From Dermatophagoides farinae (lineage: Eukaryota > Arthropoda > Arachnida > Sarcoptiformes > Pyroglyphidae): a stretch of 64,000 bases of DNA. Both the position numbers and the translations under genes were made by a program. The stretch is taken from NCBI RefSeq assembly GCF_024713945.1, contig NC_134682.1, forward strand, positions 4,131,001 through 4,195,000, read 5' to 3'. Positions 10,691 through 23,626 of this stretch are shown in pieces. Numbering within the stretch: position 1 is the stretch's first letter; every line of letters begins with the position of its first letter. The notes under the pieces are model-generated. The model saw nothing but the letters and a program-made list of their open reading frames with translations. It was not told the DNA's origin and did not search any database.

Positions 10691-12575
10691 TTTACTTGCC
10701 AGAGAATTTATTATTCGAATCGATTGTCATTGTTGATCACAAACATAGAAAAAACAAAAAATAAATAAATTCTAGTGGTCTAAATTCTTCTATGTATGAT
10801 GAATGAATGAATGAATGTGAATGAATATAACCATAGATACCGAGGAAATCTGCAACAACAAAAAAAAATTGAACAAAATTAAAATTAAATTTTTTTTCTT
10901 GTTCATGAATATCATTAATAAATTGCCATTTCATGATTTGATGGCAGAATTCAATTACATTTTTATAAATGAAGCCACACACGACAACGAACGAACGAAC
11001 GAAAAATGTACTGGTTATGAACTGATTAGATTTAAATATAATATATATACTTGATATACTTGATGACTTCCCGTCAATTTTAACGTTTTTTTTTTAGATT
11101 AAAACACAATTTGTAAAATTAGTTGATTATAATACATCAGGCTGATATATATATTCTGTTTATATGAGAAAAAAAAATCGAATGATTTGAACAGCATCAT
11201 CATCAGCAACAATTAAAAAAAAAATAACAAATGGCGTGATTAATTATATGGTAGTGGTGATTAAATACCATGTCATCATCATCGACAACATCATCATTAC
11301 ACACACAAAAAACAGGATAGTATTGAATGGCTATTTGATCGATCATGATCGGATGATGATGATGATGATGATGAGAACCTGTCAAAAAGAAACAACAAAA
11401 CAAAATATCAATTTTCGTTCGAAGAAGTAAAAAAAAATTTTATTTTTTTTTACACTTCATCATCATTATCTTTGTCATAATTATTGACGACATTGTAATG
11501 TGTATGTGTACTATATATTGGAAAAATCTGCTAGCGTCAATAAAGATTTTTTTCTCTCTCTCTCAAAAAAAAAATTGATGACTTTTGTTAATTCGAATTT
11601 GAATTAATGGTCAGTGTGTATGTATTAAATTTTTCTCCGATTTTTTTTTCATTTTGTTTTGGAAAAAAATGCAACCACATTCTTATATGGTTGATGATGA
11701 TGATGATGATTAAGAGTGCATTGAAAAAAAAACGATGGTTACTATATTGGTTATTCATATCACTGTTTTTTTTCAAGTTCACTATCGATATATTCATTTT
11801 TTTACACTTCTTTTTTTCCTGTTTGTATTTCTGTAACAATTTTATTATTTTTGTTCTTCTTGTTGTTGTTGTTTGGATAATATTTTCTACAGTAAAAAAA
11901 AACTTGGAGAAAAAAAGAGTTGAAATGATGATTTTGAATAAATTACAAAAATATAGAATATTCACTAGCAATTCGATGGAAATTTTTCCATCACAGAATG
12001 GGCATAATATTTTTTTTTTTTGTTTCGAATCATTTTCCAATATGATGAACGAATTAATCGATATTTATTTTTGATTTTATTATTATTATTATTGCGATGT
12101 TTTGTTTTTGGTTTCAATCTCATCAGATTATTTTTTGTTTAAATTTTATTTTTCCTGATGATTCGACAATTATGATTTTAGATTCAGATTAAAAATTCAA
12201 AATTGGACAATTGATTTGAAAATTTAAATTTTTTCTACAAGTTTTTTTTTCATTTGAATGAATCAGCGGTATGTAAACTTTCTGTTACGAAAAATTAAAA
12301 TCTGATCATTAGTGGACATTATTAATTAATGAATTCAATTCTAAATTTTCAAGGTTTTTTTTCATAGCAACCGGATTATATACATGTACTTGATTTGTCT
12401 GTGATTTGTATTGATCTCTTGGTCACCATCAATCGTCATCAAAAGAAAAAAAAACAAAAAAAAACGAATGAATTTTCTCCATCCATTTTAAACCAGTGCT
12501 TGTTGTTTTCTAAGAAATTGTAAATCTATATATCGATCAATTGCTGACGAACATTTTCAAAAAAAACAAAAAAAA
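10691..12575. other. Intergenic gap between divergent ACSL and PNGase genes
   Basis: No supported gene in these 1.9 kb. There are (GAATGAAT)-type repeats near 10800, an (ATG)n run at 11351-11371, long A/T runs, and only hydrophobic low-complexity open frames such as 11607-12074. The two flanking genes point away from each other, so both promoters should lie here. Confidence 0.7.
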
Positions 12576-14084
12576 ATGCCACCAATCGATTACAATCGAT
12601 ATTATTCCCTTATAACTGATCATAGTTTCCTACGTCTATTTGGTCAATATGATAATCGATTTGTACGATTGGCCCATCAATTAATACCTTGGGATCGTTT
12701 CAATGAAGATTTTGAACATTTACATAATGATGATAATTGTGACAAGATTGATCGTCGTGATTATTGTATAATACGATTATTGGAACATTTTAAACAGGAA
12801 TTATTCACCTGGGTAAATGAATTGAAATGTGATCATTGTAATGGTAAAGAATGTGATCTATTGGAATGTCGCCACACAAATGATATTGAATATCATTGTC
12901 GAATGATTGAAGTATATAAATGTCCTAAATGTAATGCACTAATTGAATTTCCACGTTATAATCATGCTGGACGATTATTGGAAACACGTCGTGGACGTTG
13001 TGGTGAATGGGCACTTTGTTTTTCATACATTTGTTTTGTTTTTGATTACGATGTTCGTATGGTACATCATGTTGATGATCATGTATGGGTAGAAATATTT
13101 AGTGAACATCAAAAACGATGGATACATTGTGATCCATGTGAAAATGCTTTCGATAATGCATTACTATATGAATGTGGTTGGAAAAAACCTGCTACATTGA
13201 TCATCGCATCAGGAATGAATGAAATTCGTGATGTAACATGGAGATATTCATCTGAATGGCAAAAAACTGTTATGCTTCGTATCCAATTATTCGATGAAAA
13301 TCGTTTACAATCAATGATTGATCAAAATAATCGTCGACTACAATCTAATCTTTCAGCCACTGAACGTGATCGAATCCTACATCGTTGGATAGGTGAAATG
13401 GTTGAATTTTTACGTACACCTGATCAAAATATACGACAACCATCCGATCCAAAAGCCCTTCAAGGTCGTATCAGTGGTTCAATTCAATGGCGACAATCAC
13501 GTGGTGAATCTAAACATTCATATCATGAATTTCATTTGAATCGACGTTATTGTCAAATCGTATACAATTGTCAACGTGATGAATATTCAATCAGTAATCT
13601 GGATTCGAAAGAAGAATCTTCATCGATCAAAGGATGGCAATCTGGTTGTTATGAATCGGCCTATATTTTTCGTATGATTGAACATGATTGGCAAATGTGT
13701 TATCTAAGCCGACAACAATATTGTGGCCAACAAGTTATTGGTTCCATACGTTGGAGATTTCGATTACCCAACGCCAATGTTGAATGGAATCATATCAACA
13801 TTCTAGTCAAAGGTCGAACTTATGAATCCGGTGTTATCGAACTTCATGTTATATTACCATCAGCGAATGATCATTTATCATTCGAACTGAATGAAATGTT
13901 TCAATTGAATCGAAATGATTTCGATCATAAAATCGAATGGTTCGATATTGAAGCCAAATTAATGTTTGGTGAAGGCAATATAGCCTGGCAACATGCACAA
14001 CTTTTTCGACAAAAATTATTACCTCAAAACAACAATGAATCAGATATAGATGATGAGGATTTGTTTAAAATTTGTATTAATTAA
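12576..14084 (+). CDS. NGLY1: Peptide-N(4)-(N-acetyl-beta-glucosaminyl)asparagine amidase (PNGase)
   Basis: Cytosolic de-N-glycosylating enzyme acting on misfolded glycoproteins exported from the ER. The gene is a single exon of 502 residues. The transglutaminase-like core is complete: a zinc site with Cys85/Cys88 (CDHC) and Cys116/Cys119 (CPKC), and the catalytic triad Cys142 (GRCGEWA), His169 (DDHVW) and Asp186 (HCDPC). A C-terminal PAW-type mannose-binding region follows (about residues 290-490, with GRISGSIQWRQSRGE). The PUB domain found at the N-terminus of mammalian NGLY1 is not visible; the protein starts directly with the helices ahead of the core. The coding end is 78 nt from the end of the facing GTF3C2-like gene, so the transcripts probably overlap in antisense. 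Confidence 0.93.
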   Translation: MPPIDYNRYYSLITDHSFLRLFGQYDNRFVRLAHQLIPWDRFNEDFEHLHNDDNCDKIDRRDYCIIRLLEHFKQELFTWVNELKCDHCNGKECDLLECRHTNDIEYHCRMIEVYKCPKCNALIEFPRYNHAGRLLETRRGRCGEWALCFSYICFVFDYDVRMVHHVDDHVWVEIFSEHQKRWIHCDPCENAFDNALLYECGWKKPATLIIASGMNEIRDVTWRYSSEWQKTVMLRIQLFDENRLQSMIDQNNRRLQSNLSATERDRILHRWIGEMVEFLRTPDQNIRQPSDPKALQGRISGSIQWRQSRGESKHSYHEFHLNRRYCQIVYNCQRDEYSISNLDSKEESSSIKGWQSGCYESAYIFRMIEHDWQMCYLSRQQYCGQQVIGSIRWRFRLPNANVEWNHINILVKGRTYESGVIELHVILPSANDHLSFELNEMFQLNRNDFDHKIEWFDIEAKLMFGEGNIAWQHAQLFRQKLLPQNNNESDIDDEDLFKICIN

Positions 14085-14162
14085 ATGATTCAAAAAAAAA
14101 ATATAAAAAAAATACAAAATTTCATGCCATTATATTTGCAAAATATGACAGTCATTTAAAAT

Positions 14163-17100
14163 TCAATACATTTGTTTTGGATTGATCAATGGATAATTAT
14201 TCAAACGACAAAGGCCAGATTTGTTGCATGAAAAAATCCATGTATATGTTGCTAGATTCGGATTCCAGGAACACTTTTATACAAAAAAAATTTAAAAAAA
14301 TAAATAAAATAAAAAAAACCAATTTTAAAATTCAATGTAAATGATTAAAAAAAATATTACCTTATTGATTGCATAATATCGATATAAATCATTTTTAGTC
14401 AATAATCGAATCGTTGTCGATGCAGTACGTCCTTTTAGAATAGTATCAGGTTTTCGACTATCTTCATAGATGAAAAAATATTTATCAAAAAAATCATCAA
14501 TATGATAATCAAGATCAAGCGGTTCGTTTATGGTTATTGATTTTTTAATCGATTCCAAATTATTCTTTAGATCTTGATCGATGCTTGCCAATTTCGTTGA
14601 ATATAAAATCTAAAATGAAATGAATTTCAAATTAATAATTGTGAGATTACGATACATTTTGTCCAATAATAAACACATACATAATTGATTGATTTTGATT
14701 TTTCCGAATAGCCTGGTTTTTTCATCATTTTTGTCGTACATAATCTACCACATTCAGATCCAAATGCAATCGTATACATCCATGGTGATAATGACATGTC
14801 CTAATTAGATCAAATGAAAATTATTCAATAAAAATAATTATAAAACATTTATCAGACAGTAATTCACCGTATAATCATCGGTTGCATTTGATATGATCGT
14901 ATGACGAATATCAGCACCACTATCAATAGGTCGATCTAGAAGAATGAATCCAATGAGGCTACCTTTACGTACCATAGCCATTTGTATCATAGCATTAGTC
15001 CATAATGGTGAATAGGTCATAATTTTCTGACATGGACGACATTCAAGCTGCCGAAATAATCCATCCCAATGTATATGATAGATGAATGAATGATTCAATG
15101 AAACACAAACATACATGTATTTATTGATCCAACGAATCGATAATAATGGTTGACATTTAAGATTACCATTCTGATCACATGGTAATAGGTGTTTATCTTT
15201 GGTTAATAATTTTTCATCATCATTATCAATTGGTAATCGCCAAAGACATGCAAATCCCGTGTTGAATGCACCAACTATCATAGTGAATGGAGCATATGGA
15301 TACCAATCAATGCTATTACAATTTAGATATCGTGGAAATCGATCCTGTAATACAAGTACAGGTTTGACTTGGAACAGGTATGTTGTTTTATAGCTACCAT
15401 TTAATTGATGGGGATGTGGTAAAGATATAATTCGAACATGACCATCTTCACTGGCAATTGCTAATAATCCTAATCGTTGTAGTCGTTCATTCGATGGTTT
15501 TAGTTCTTCATACGAAACACCCCATGGACACCAACACATTTCTAGAACATCACCATACGATGTCCAATCGATATTCAATGCTAAACGAGCTATGTTTTCT
15601 TCCGATTCGCCTTTTTTCATTTGATTCAATGGTCCAAGATTCCATAATTGCAAACAAATTTGATCGGAACGTTCATTTTTAAGTATCTGATCAAAATCAC
15701 TGGTAGCCAATACAAGATATTGATCACGTTTAGCATTCACTTCGGACATTAGTATTCGATCAAATTGTGATTTACAATCAAAACGAGTCGATTCGGTGGT
15801 AAATGGTAATGGACACCAAGAAATAGCTGAAACACATTTACCGACATTGAACATTAGATTGTCGTTATCCAAACGTATTGATTCAAATGCTGATAATTTT
15901 TTCATTTCATTATCACCAGAATCCATTGTACGTGTTGTTTTGAAATAAGGGGATTGACAATTTTGTATCTGAAAATTTTCATCGATTATACGGTAATCAT
16001 CATGACTTGGTAACATGTTCGAAAACATTGGATTGCCATTATCAACAGTGTTAGCTTTCAATGATAATGATATTTGTTTATGCCATTCAAGAAGTGGTTT
16101 AAGATAACGAGGTTTTCGTGAACTACTTGGACCAGAACGAACAACATCATTCAGTTGTTTTTTCTTTATAAAAATATCAAATTCTGCTTTCACTGCATTA
16201 TTGAATAATTCCTATATGAATAACAAATAAGAACAAATTGAAAACTATGAGTAAAATCGATTAAAAACATACATTGTGTTTATGAAAAAAATGTTCCACA
16301 ACATTTACATCGAGCCAATTGAAACGATTTCGATCATTTTGTTGACATTCGTTAAGGAAACAACGAAACCAAAATTTTTTCCAACGACATCGACGATAAT
16401 GATTTTCCAATTCGAATCGATATTTAAATTGAGTAGGACATAAAGAATTGTAACAGGTAAATAGACCGTTTCGATTAACAGGAACCGATTCGATGATTGT
16501 TCGTTCAAATCCATCGCTATTATCATTACCATCTTCTCGGATTAAATGATGAACAATTATGGAAATGATTCGATCCAAATCACGATCATTCAATGTTTTT
16601 GTCGTTTCCTGTTGAATCTTATTATCTTGATTACCCTTATCATTGAGATCATTTGTTTCATTCGAAATTGACGCTTCAAGCTCTTCATCTGATGATGATG
16701 ATGATGATGAGGAGGAGGAGGAGGATTTAGCTGAAAAATCATTATCATCGTTTTTCAGTCGTGCTTTCTTAGATTTTTTATTTTTATCATCATCTTCACC
16801 ATCACTACCAGCTAGTTTGAGAGATCGAAATTTATTGATTGCTCTTTATGATTTTTAAAAAATTATATTAATAGTAAATTGAATGAATAAAAAAAAATAA
16901 ACTTACTTAAGAGCAGAATTTCGTTTTTTGCCTCTTTTACCTTCCACAACTTCTTCTTGTTGACTTATCATTTCAATATCATTATCAACAATTTGAATCG
17001 ATGGATCAACATTTGAATGAATTGAACGTAAATGAAGGGCCAACGAATGAATTCTTAAACGTTTACCACAAATTTCACAATCACGAAATAATTCATCTTC

Positions 17101-17560
17101 CTATGAATGGGTGATTTACAACAAAAAAAAATGTTACATCATTAGGTTCATCCATATTGTAAACAATTGATGTGTGTGTTAAAACATACCGATTTACCAC
17201 ATACTTCAGCATGTAATACCATACCCAAAAAACTTCGAAACGTTTTCGAACATATTGTACAATTGAGCATTTTAAGAACACTTAAAGCACGACGATAGCC
17301 TTGTTTAATTTCCGCTTGGGTCATCGGTCTATCATCATTGATTAATGCCTATTAACATACAATTGTGTGAAAAATATATGAAGAAAAATAAATTTTTAAA
17401 TTACAAATTCCTATTGCATGCATCAAACCTGGCCTTGATGTTCAACAAGAATATGATGATCACATTCATTCAATTTGATTGAGACGAATCCACATAATGA
17501 ACAACAATATTTATCGGCTTTTGCTATGCCAAATGGTTCATCTTTTGTCGTTCGACCCAT
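14163..17560 (-). CDS. GTF3C2: General transcription factor 3C subunit 2-like protein (TFIIIC110 type) with zinc fingers
   Basis: Likely subunit of TFIIIC, which binds the internal promoters of tRNA genes for RNA polymerase III. Exons (minus): 17429..17560, 17190..17348, 16907..17100, 16273..16843, 14868..16211, 14681..14800, 14361..14609, 14163..14273, all in phase, give 959 residues. The N-terminal third holds Cys/His fingers: CSLCGF..H..H, CTICSKTF..H..C, CEICGKRL..H..H and two more irregular ones near residues 270-320. It also holds a Ser/acidic low-complexity stretch. The C-terminal 600 residues look like the WD40 fold of GTF3C2: LNIDWTSYGDVLEMCWCPWG, LGLLAIASEDGHVRIISLPH and the terminal WNPN..W.FSCNKSGLCR. 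Assignment rests on these remembered similarities. All introns are 61-87 nt. Confidence 0.82.
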
Positions 17561-18662
17561 TAATGGTGGTGAATATAAAAATCAGAGATAATAAACGGAG
17601 AATATGAATTAATAAAATCAACAAAAATAAAAATATTTGGCCACATTAACCACGTTTTTTTTCCTTCTGATGATGATGAATTTCGAATCGCCGTTCATAT
17701 ACAACGTTATATGTAATGTATTCAAATTTTGAAACAAACATCATTTATCATTATAAATATTGGATCGAATTTAAAATTGAAAAATTTTCATGATGTGTAT
17801 AATAATTCATTTTTTTTTATTTTTCATTCATGATTCAATCATCATTGGTACATAAATGATGATTTGAAAAAAATCACTTGTTGAACAAAATGTTTTATGC
17901 ATTGGTCACAATGACCAATATTAGTTATAAAAAATGATAATGATGAATAGTAAATACATGGTGGTAAATGCAGTTACAGGTTCAATTATGGCCATTACCA
18001 CAAATGGAAAAAGTTGACCAAAGTTGTTGCAGTGGTGGTGGCAATGATAACGAATGGCCACATTCCATACACACACACATTGACGAATAGAAGAAGCACT
18101 TGTTGAATATAAGGAGCTAGACAACAACAACACACACACACTTGTTTGAATCAACTATAATCGAAATGGACTCGATTTATGTCTCTGCTGTTGTTGTTGT
18201 TGCTTATGGAGCAAACAAACAAAAATCCACACACACACACACACACCTTGACCCATTCACTATAGAAATATAATTGACTGACTGATTGTTTGTGTCCAAC
18301 GACATATTTTTGATGATCCAAAAAAAAAATAAAATAAATAAAAATCGATTCACCAACAACAAAAATGTCAATCTTATCAATCAAATGATCAATCGATTAT
18401 CTATACTACTATATAGTAAACGTGTCATGATTAAAACGCCCGAAATCCATTTATGGGATTAAAAAAAAATAAATAAAACTCGATCAAATGTCGAAATGTG
18501 GTGATGATTTTCAGTAACAAAATTATGTGACTTTTTTGTTGTTGTTGTTGGTTCATTGAAATAAAAATTCACTGCCTCATCCACACACCACCACCTTGTT
18601 CAATTTTTGAAATCAAAAAAAATTCTGAACTTTTTTTTTCATCTCAATTTTTATAATTGAAT
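17561..18662. other. Divergent promoter region between GTF3C2-like and Vav genes
   Basis: About 1.1 kb separates the two start codons, which point away from each other. It contains (CA)n at about 18228-18245 and small (CAA)n and (TG)n tracts. No gene was recognised and no clear TATA box. Confidence 0.6.
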
Positions 18663-21600
18663 ATGACCACCACCACTGAACAACTTACTATTCTACAATC
18701 GACGAATCGTAAGTTTTTTTTTGTTTAATATTAACAGAAGACTAGATTAACAGTTATTAGGTTATTTTTTTTGTTGTTTAATCCAAATAACAATCAACAA
18801 GTAAAATTTTGTTGTGTCATCTCTTAATCTATGAATATGACCGCTGGTCAAATTGATCAAAAAAAACACACAACATAAAAAATTATATTTATCTTGTGCG
18901 TCTGTGTGTGTGTGTGACTTTGAATTTGCTAAATATAATAATGTGAATAGTATATATTAGCAATGTCTAAATAGTTTAGCAAAACATGAGCAGCTTTATA
19001 GAGAACTCCCCGTTTTTTTTTGTCGAGGTCATGGGTCAAAGGTCTTTCTCATCAACAATATGATGATGATCCAGTCCTATCGTTATTTCTACCCGGGACC
19101 GTATACATTCTCACCAATCAACCAAAATATTATCCACCACCATCATCATTCATTCATTCAATATTATATTCCTCCCCTTAGGACTGGTTTTTTTTCTCAC
19201 ACTACCATCATCATCATCATCCATACACCGACCGACCGAACGAACGAATGATTGGTATTTTCGCTCGATCAATCGTTCGGTGTATATTGTGTGGATGAAT
19301 GTCCTTGCTGTTCTGTTGTTGATGGCGGTATTGATGATTGTGTTATTGGTGCTTACTACAACCCCAATTATTTTATACACAGTGTTAAAAGAGAGAGAGA
19401 GAGAGAGAAAGAAAGACATTGGTCAAAATGTCGCCAATGGTGGACTTGAATATAAATGTTTTTTGTGCACTTGGCACACAGATAACTAACCAGCACCTAG
19501 ACAAAAGGTCAACCGAATTGAATATATTGGATATATATAATGCAAAGAAAATCCCTGTATACAACAAATAAAAAAAAGAGAGACCTGGATAAAGTGGCTG
19601 ATTCAAGGCCTTGATTTTTTTTTATGAAAGATTGACTCTTTGGATCTTTATTGTGTGGACATTTAAATTTTGAATTTTTCGTTTTTTGTTCATTTAGTTG
19701 TTGATCTCAACCAATCATCATCATCATCGACGACGACGACAAATGACATAATGGTAGCTGAACATTTATCAAATTTGGACGATATTCGATCATCACCAAG
19801 TATGGCAATTATTTCTACTGCTTTGGCTACAAAATCTCCTTCCACAACGCCTACAAGTCCATTTTTTCGTACAAATTTAATTTCAATTTCTAATCAAAAT
19901 TCATTGAATCAAATGGAAGATCAATACCACCATCACCACCACCAACAACAACAGCAGCAACAACAAGGTTGGTTTCTTCGACGTAGGCAATCGGAACAAT
20001 TAATGGAATCATCATCATCATCAAAACGATCACATGAAGAAGATGTTTATGAAGATCTTTGCTATGTAACGCTTAGGTAAGATTTAATGATGATGATGAT
20101 GATCATTTTTGTAATTTAATTTCATTTCATATTTTTTTTTAGATCAAATTGTAATCGTGATTCAAATAATTTGACCATTAATTTAAATTCAACAAATAGT
20201 AATTCATTAATTACATCTAAACGTGATTATTGTTTAAAAGAATTGATTGAAACGGAAAAAAATTATTGTGAAGCATTACAGATGATAATTGATCATTTTT
20301 GTCAACCATTAATACGTGTTATACCGGTAAAACATAGAAATGTTATATTCTCAAATTTACAATCATTATCTGAATTACATTGGAAATTATATCAAGATTT
20401 ATATCGTACTAATCAAAATGGTCAACAACAACATCGATCCAATAATAATCATAATAATAATAATGGCCAATTGATACCGGGATATCCATCAAATTGTAGT
20501 TCACCAAGTGTATCCACCTGTTCAACATCATCAACATCATCTGGTCATCCAATACAACAGCTAATTAAAAATGGAACAATATCAGCCTGTTTTCTTTCTA
20601 TGCGTGATCGATTTCTTAATTATGGCCAATATTGTGCTAATCTTCCAAAAGCACAACAATTATTGGATGAATTATGTGTACAAGATCCAGTTATTGAACA
20701 TTGGGTTAGCAGATGTCAAGAGGATGCTAATCAAGGAAGATTTAAACTTAGAGATCTTCTTAGTTTACCAATGCAACGAATACTCAAATATCATTTATTA
20801 TTAGGTGAATTAATACGTAATACCAATGATCAACATGATGATTTTGAAGGCCTACGTCATTCATATGATATGATGCTCGATATTGGTGCCTATATTAATG
20901 AAATGAAACGTGATACGGAAACATTAGAAATTATTAATGATCTACAACGATCGATTATTGATCTATCGATGCCCGATGATTATGAATTAAAAGATTATGG
21001 CCGTTTAATTAAAGATGGTGAAGTTCGAATGCGTGGCCCTTGTACACAAGATGGCGATAATGTTGTTGGTGGTATTATTAATGGTCATCATGTTGGAAAT
21101 TGTGGTAGTTATGGTAGTCGTATGACAACACGATTGAAGAATAGATATATATTCATTTTCGATAAAGTTATGCTTATGTGTAAAACAATACGTAACCTTC
21201 AAAGAATTCAATATTCATATAAAGATTGTATCGTATTGGAAGAATACAAGGTGAGCGCATACATCATGATGATGATGATTTAGTTCATAGTTTAGTTTTA
21301 TACATATGGCATTGCATTCCATTTTGCCATATTGTTCCATTTTTATATATATCACAATTAACCTTCATGTTGTTGTTTTTTATGACTTAATCCACTATCA
21401 ATAATGTTATTGAGATATACTAATTTTAAATTTCAAATTTTTTTTTTGTTTTTGTTTTTTATTATGGAAAATTTCCACCCCTCTTGTTTGTTTCGTGTGT
21501 GTGTGTAGCTGGAAGATATGTCCACTTGTAGTCCGATTTCGAAATTAACAAAAAATTGGTCATCAGGTTGGTCATTGATACATTGTCGTACAAAACAGCC

Positions 21601-23626
21601 GTATACATTTTTTGTTAAAAATGAAGAAATCAAAAGAAAATGGATGGAAGCCATAGAACGTGCACAGGATAATGTACGACCAAGACAATTGAATCAAACT
21701 GATCATCATTTAGCATTGGCTACAGTTTTACCGGCAACCTGTTGTGTTAGTTGTCATAAACTTTTGAAAGGAACCTGGTTTCAAGGATATCAATGTTATG
21801 TTTGTAATGTTGCTGTCCATAAGTCATGTATCACAACAGTACGTTCATGTGCACAGATGATGCATGAAAGACAATCATCGATTGATATGAATCAATCATC
21901 ATCATCAAATGATATTCATGACCACCAACATCATAATGTAACAATGTTGAATTCGAATTGTCCAGAACCACCTACACCATCTAGAAATAAACAACGGATT
22001 CTTGCCAAAGCTATATCAACACATTTTGTTCATGGTCAATTACCAATGGAACCTAATGATACAATAGTTGTATATTCAACAAATGGACCGCTTAGTTTTG
22101 GTCTTAATCTACGACTTGGTGAAGAAGGTTCTTTTCCAACTGCCTGTATAACTGAATTGATGGCTGATTCACCATCGAATGCATCATCATCGAACATTGA
22201 TTCACCAACATGTTCATCAGTATTTCGATTCTGTTATGATGATCAAACTGTTCATCATCAAACGAATGATTCATCAACAACAACATCGACAATGACACAA
22301 ACATTGCCAAGAAAATTACATCAATCCAATTGGATAATGCCAACATCACCGTTAGCTGTATCGACACCTGCATTGAATAAAGAGGATATTTTCTTTCCTA
22401 ATAACGACAATAAAACCACCATCACTACCAACAAATCGAATCAATCAATGAATCCAGCATTGGTACAAGATGGCAATTTAAGGCTATTCTTTGGTAATGG
22501 TTACAATCTTGAAGAATATGCTTGGTTCGCAGGTTCCATGGATCGTGATACAGCACAGACTACATTGAATCCATTGCCGAATGGATCATTTTTGGTACGA
22601 ATTTCACCAAAACAACGTAATAGCTATGCTATTAGTATCAATTATAAAGGTCTTGTGAAACATATGCGTGTACAGGTGACATATATGAATGGAATTCAAC
22701 CAACAACAATATTCGATTCGAATGTTCAAACTAATCAACAACAGCAACAACAACGACAACAGCAGCATAATCTTGAACGGCCGGATAAACCAACTCATTT
22801 TTATTTATCGGAACGACGATATTTTCGTACTATTGTTGATCTAGTTCGATGGTATGAATTGAATTCATTGGCTGAATCATTCAATATGGTTAATACACAG
22901 CTATTGTTGCCATATAAAAAAGCCTATTGCCACGAAATACTTGGCGATGCTGTTGCATTATATGCATTCACTGGAACATCATCAGCTGCTTCATCATTTC
23001 TATCATTACGTAAAGGTGATCGTATCACTGTTCTATCACGTGCAGCTGAAGATAAAGGCTGGTGGAAAGGACAGATTGGTGATCGTTTAGGTTATTTTCC
23101 ATTCAAATATGTGAAACCGACTACATATTCATTGAAACGATGGTTTGAATTGAAAACAACAACAAATCAAGATCAACAACAACAACAACAATATCAACAG
23201 CCACAATCATCACAACGATTATTGGATTCATCAATGATACAACATCATCGTCAAGATGATTCTTTTGGTGCCATGACAATATCGACACAAATGACTGATG
23301 TATCATCACCTACTACTACTACTACTACCACTACTAATAATACGGTGAATGAAAATAAACAAATGCCATCAACATCATCGTCATCATCTGCATCATCATC
23401 GGAAACAAGTTCACCTATAACATTATCATCACCGGTAAATTCAGATCGTGATTCACCACCATCATCATCATCGAATTTATTACATTCAAGACAAGCATCT
23501 AGTGATGCAGGTATCGGTGATATTGGTGGTGATCTAGGTCAATTAACAATCAATAATAATCAAACAGAAAATGGTGATAATGATGATGATGATGATGATA
23601 ATGGTAAAAATCTATTGGCCAACTAA
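18663..23626 (+). CDS. Vav: Vav-type Rho-family guanine nucleotide exchange factor (no CH domain seen)
   Basis: Couples tyrosine-kinase signalling to Rac/Rho activation. I read exons 19698..20076, 20143..21250 and 21509..23626, plus a candidate first coding exon 18663..18708 (MTTTTEQLTILQSTN, excellent gtaagt donor, phase matching). Total 1216 residues. If that exon is wrong, Met at 19751 is the start. Domains: acidic tyrosine motif EDVYEDLCYVTLR (about 128-140), DH (about 170-395, with RDLLSLPMQRILKYHLLLGE), PH (to about 565), C1 zinc finger (577-625), SH2 (about 846-983, GSFLVRIS), C-terminal SH3 (about 987-1050, ALYAF..GWWKG..GYFPFKYV) and a long Ser/Thr/Gln-rich tail. The calponin-homology domain that begins other Vav proteins is not encoded upstream in this window. 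A short GEEGSFPTACITE segment before SH2 may be a degenerate first SH3. Confidence 0.88.

Noticed and set aside
11607-12074. 155-codon open frame, strongly hydrophobic
   Set aside because: It is a translation of T-rich DNA with Ile/Phe/Met/Val runs, has no domain or splice partners, and overlaps another such frame on the opposite strand.
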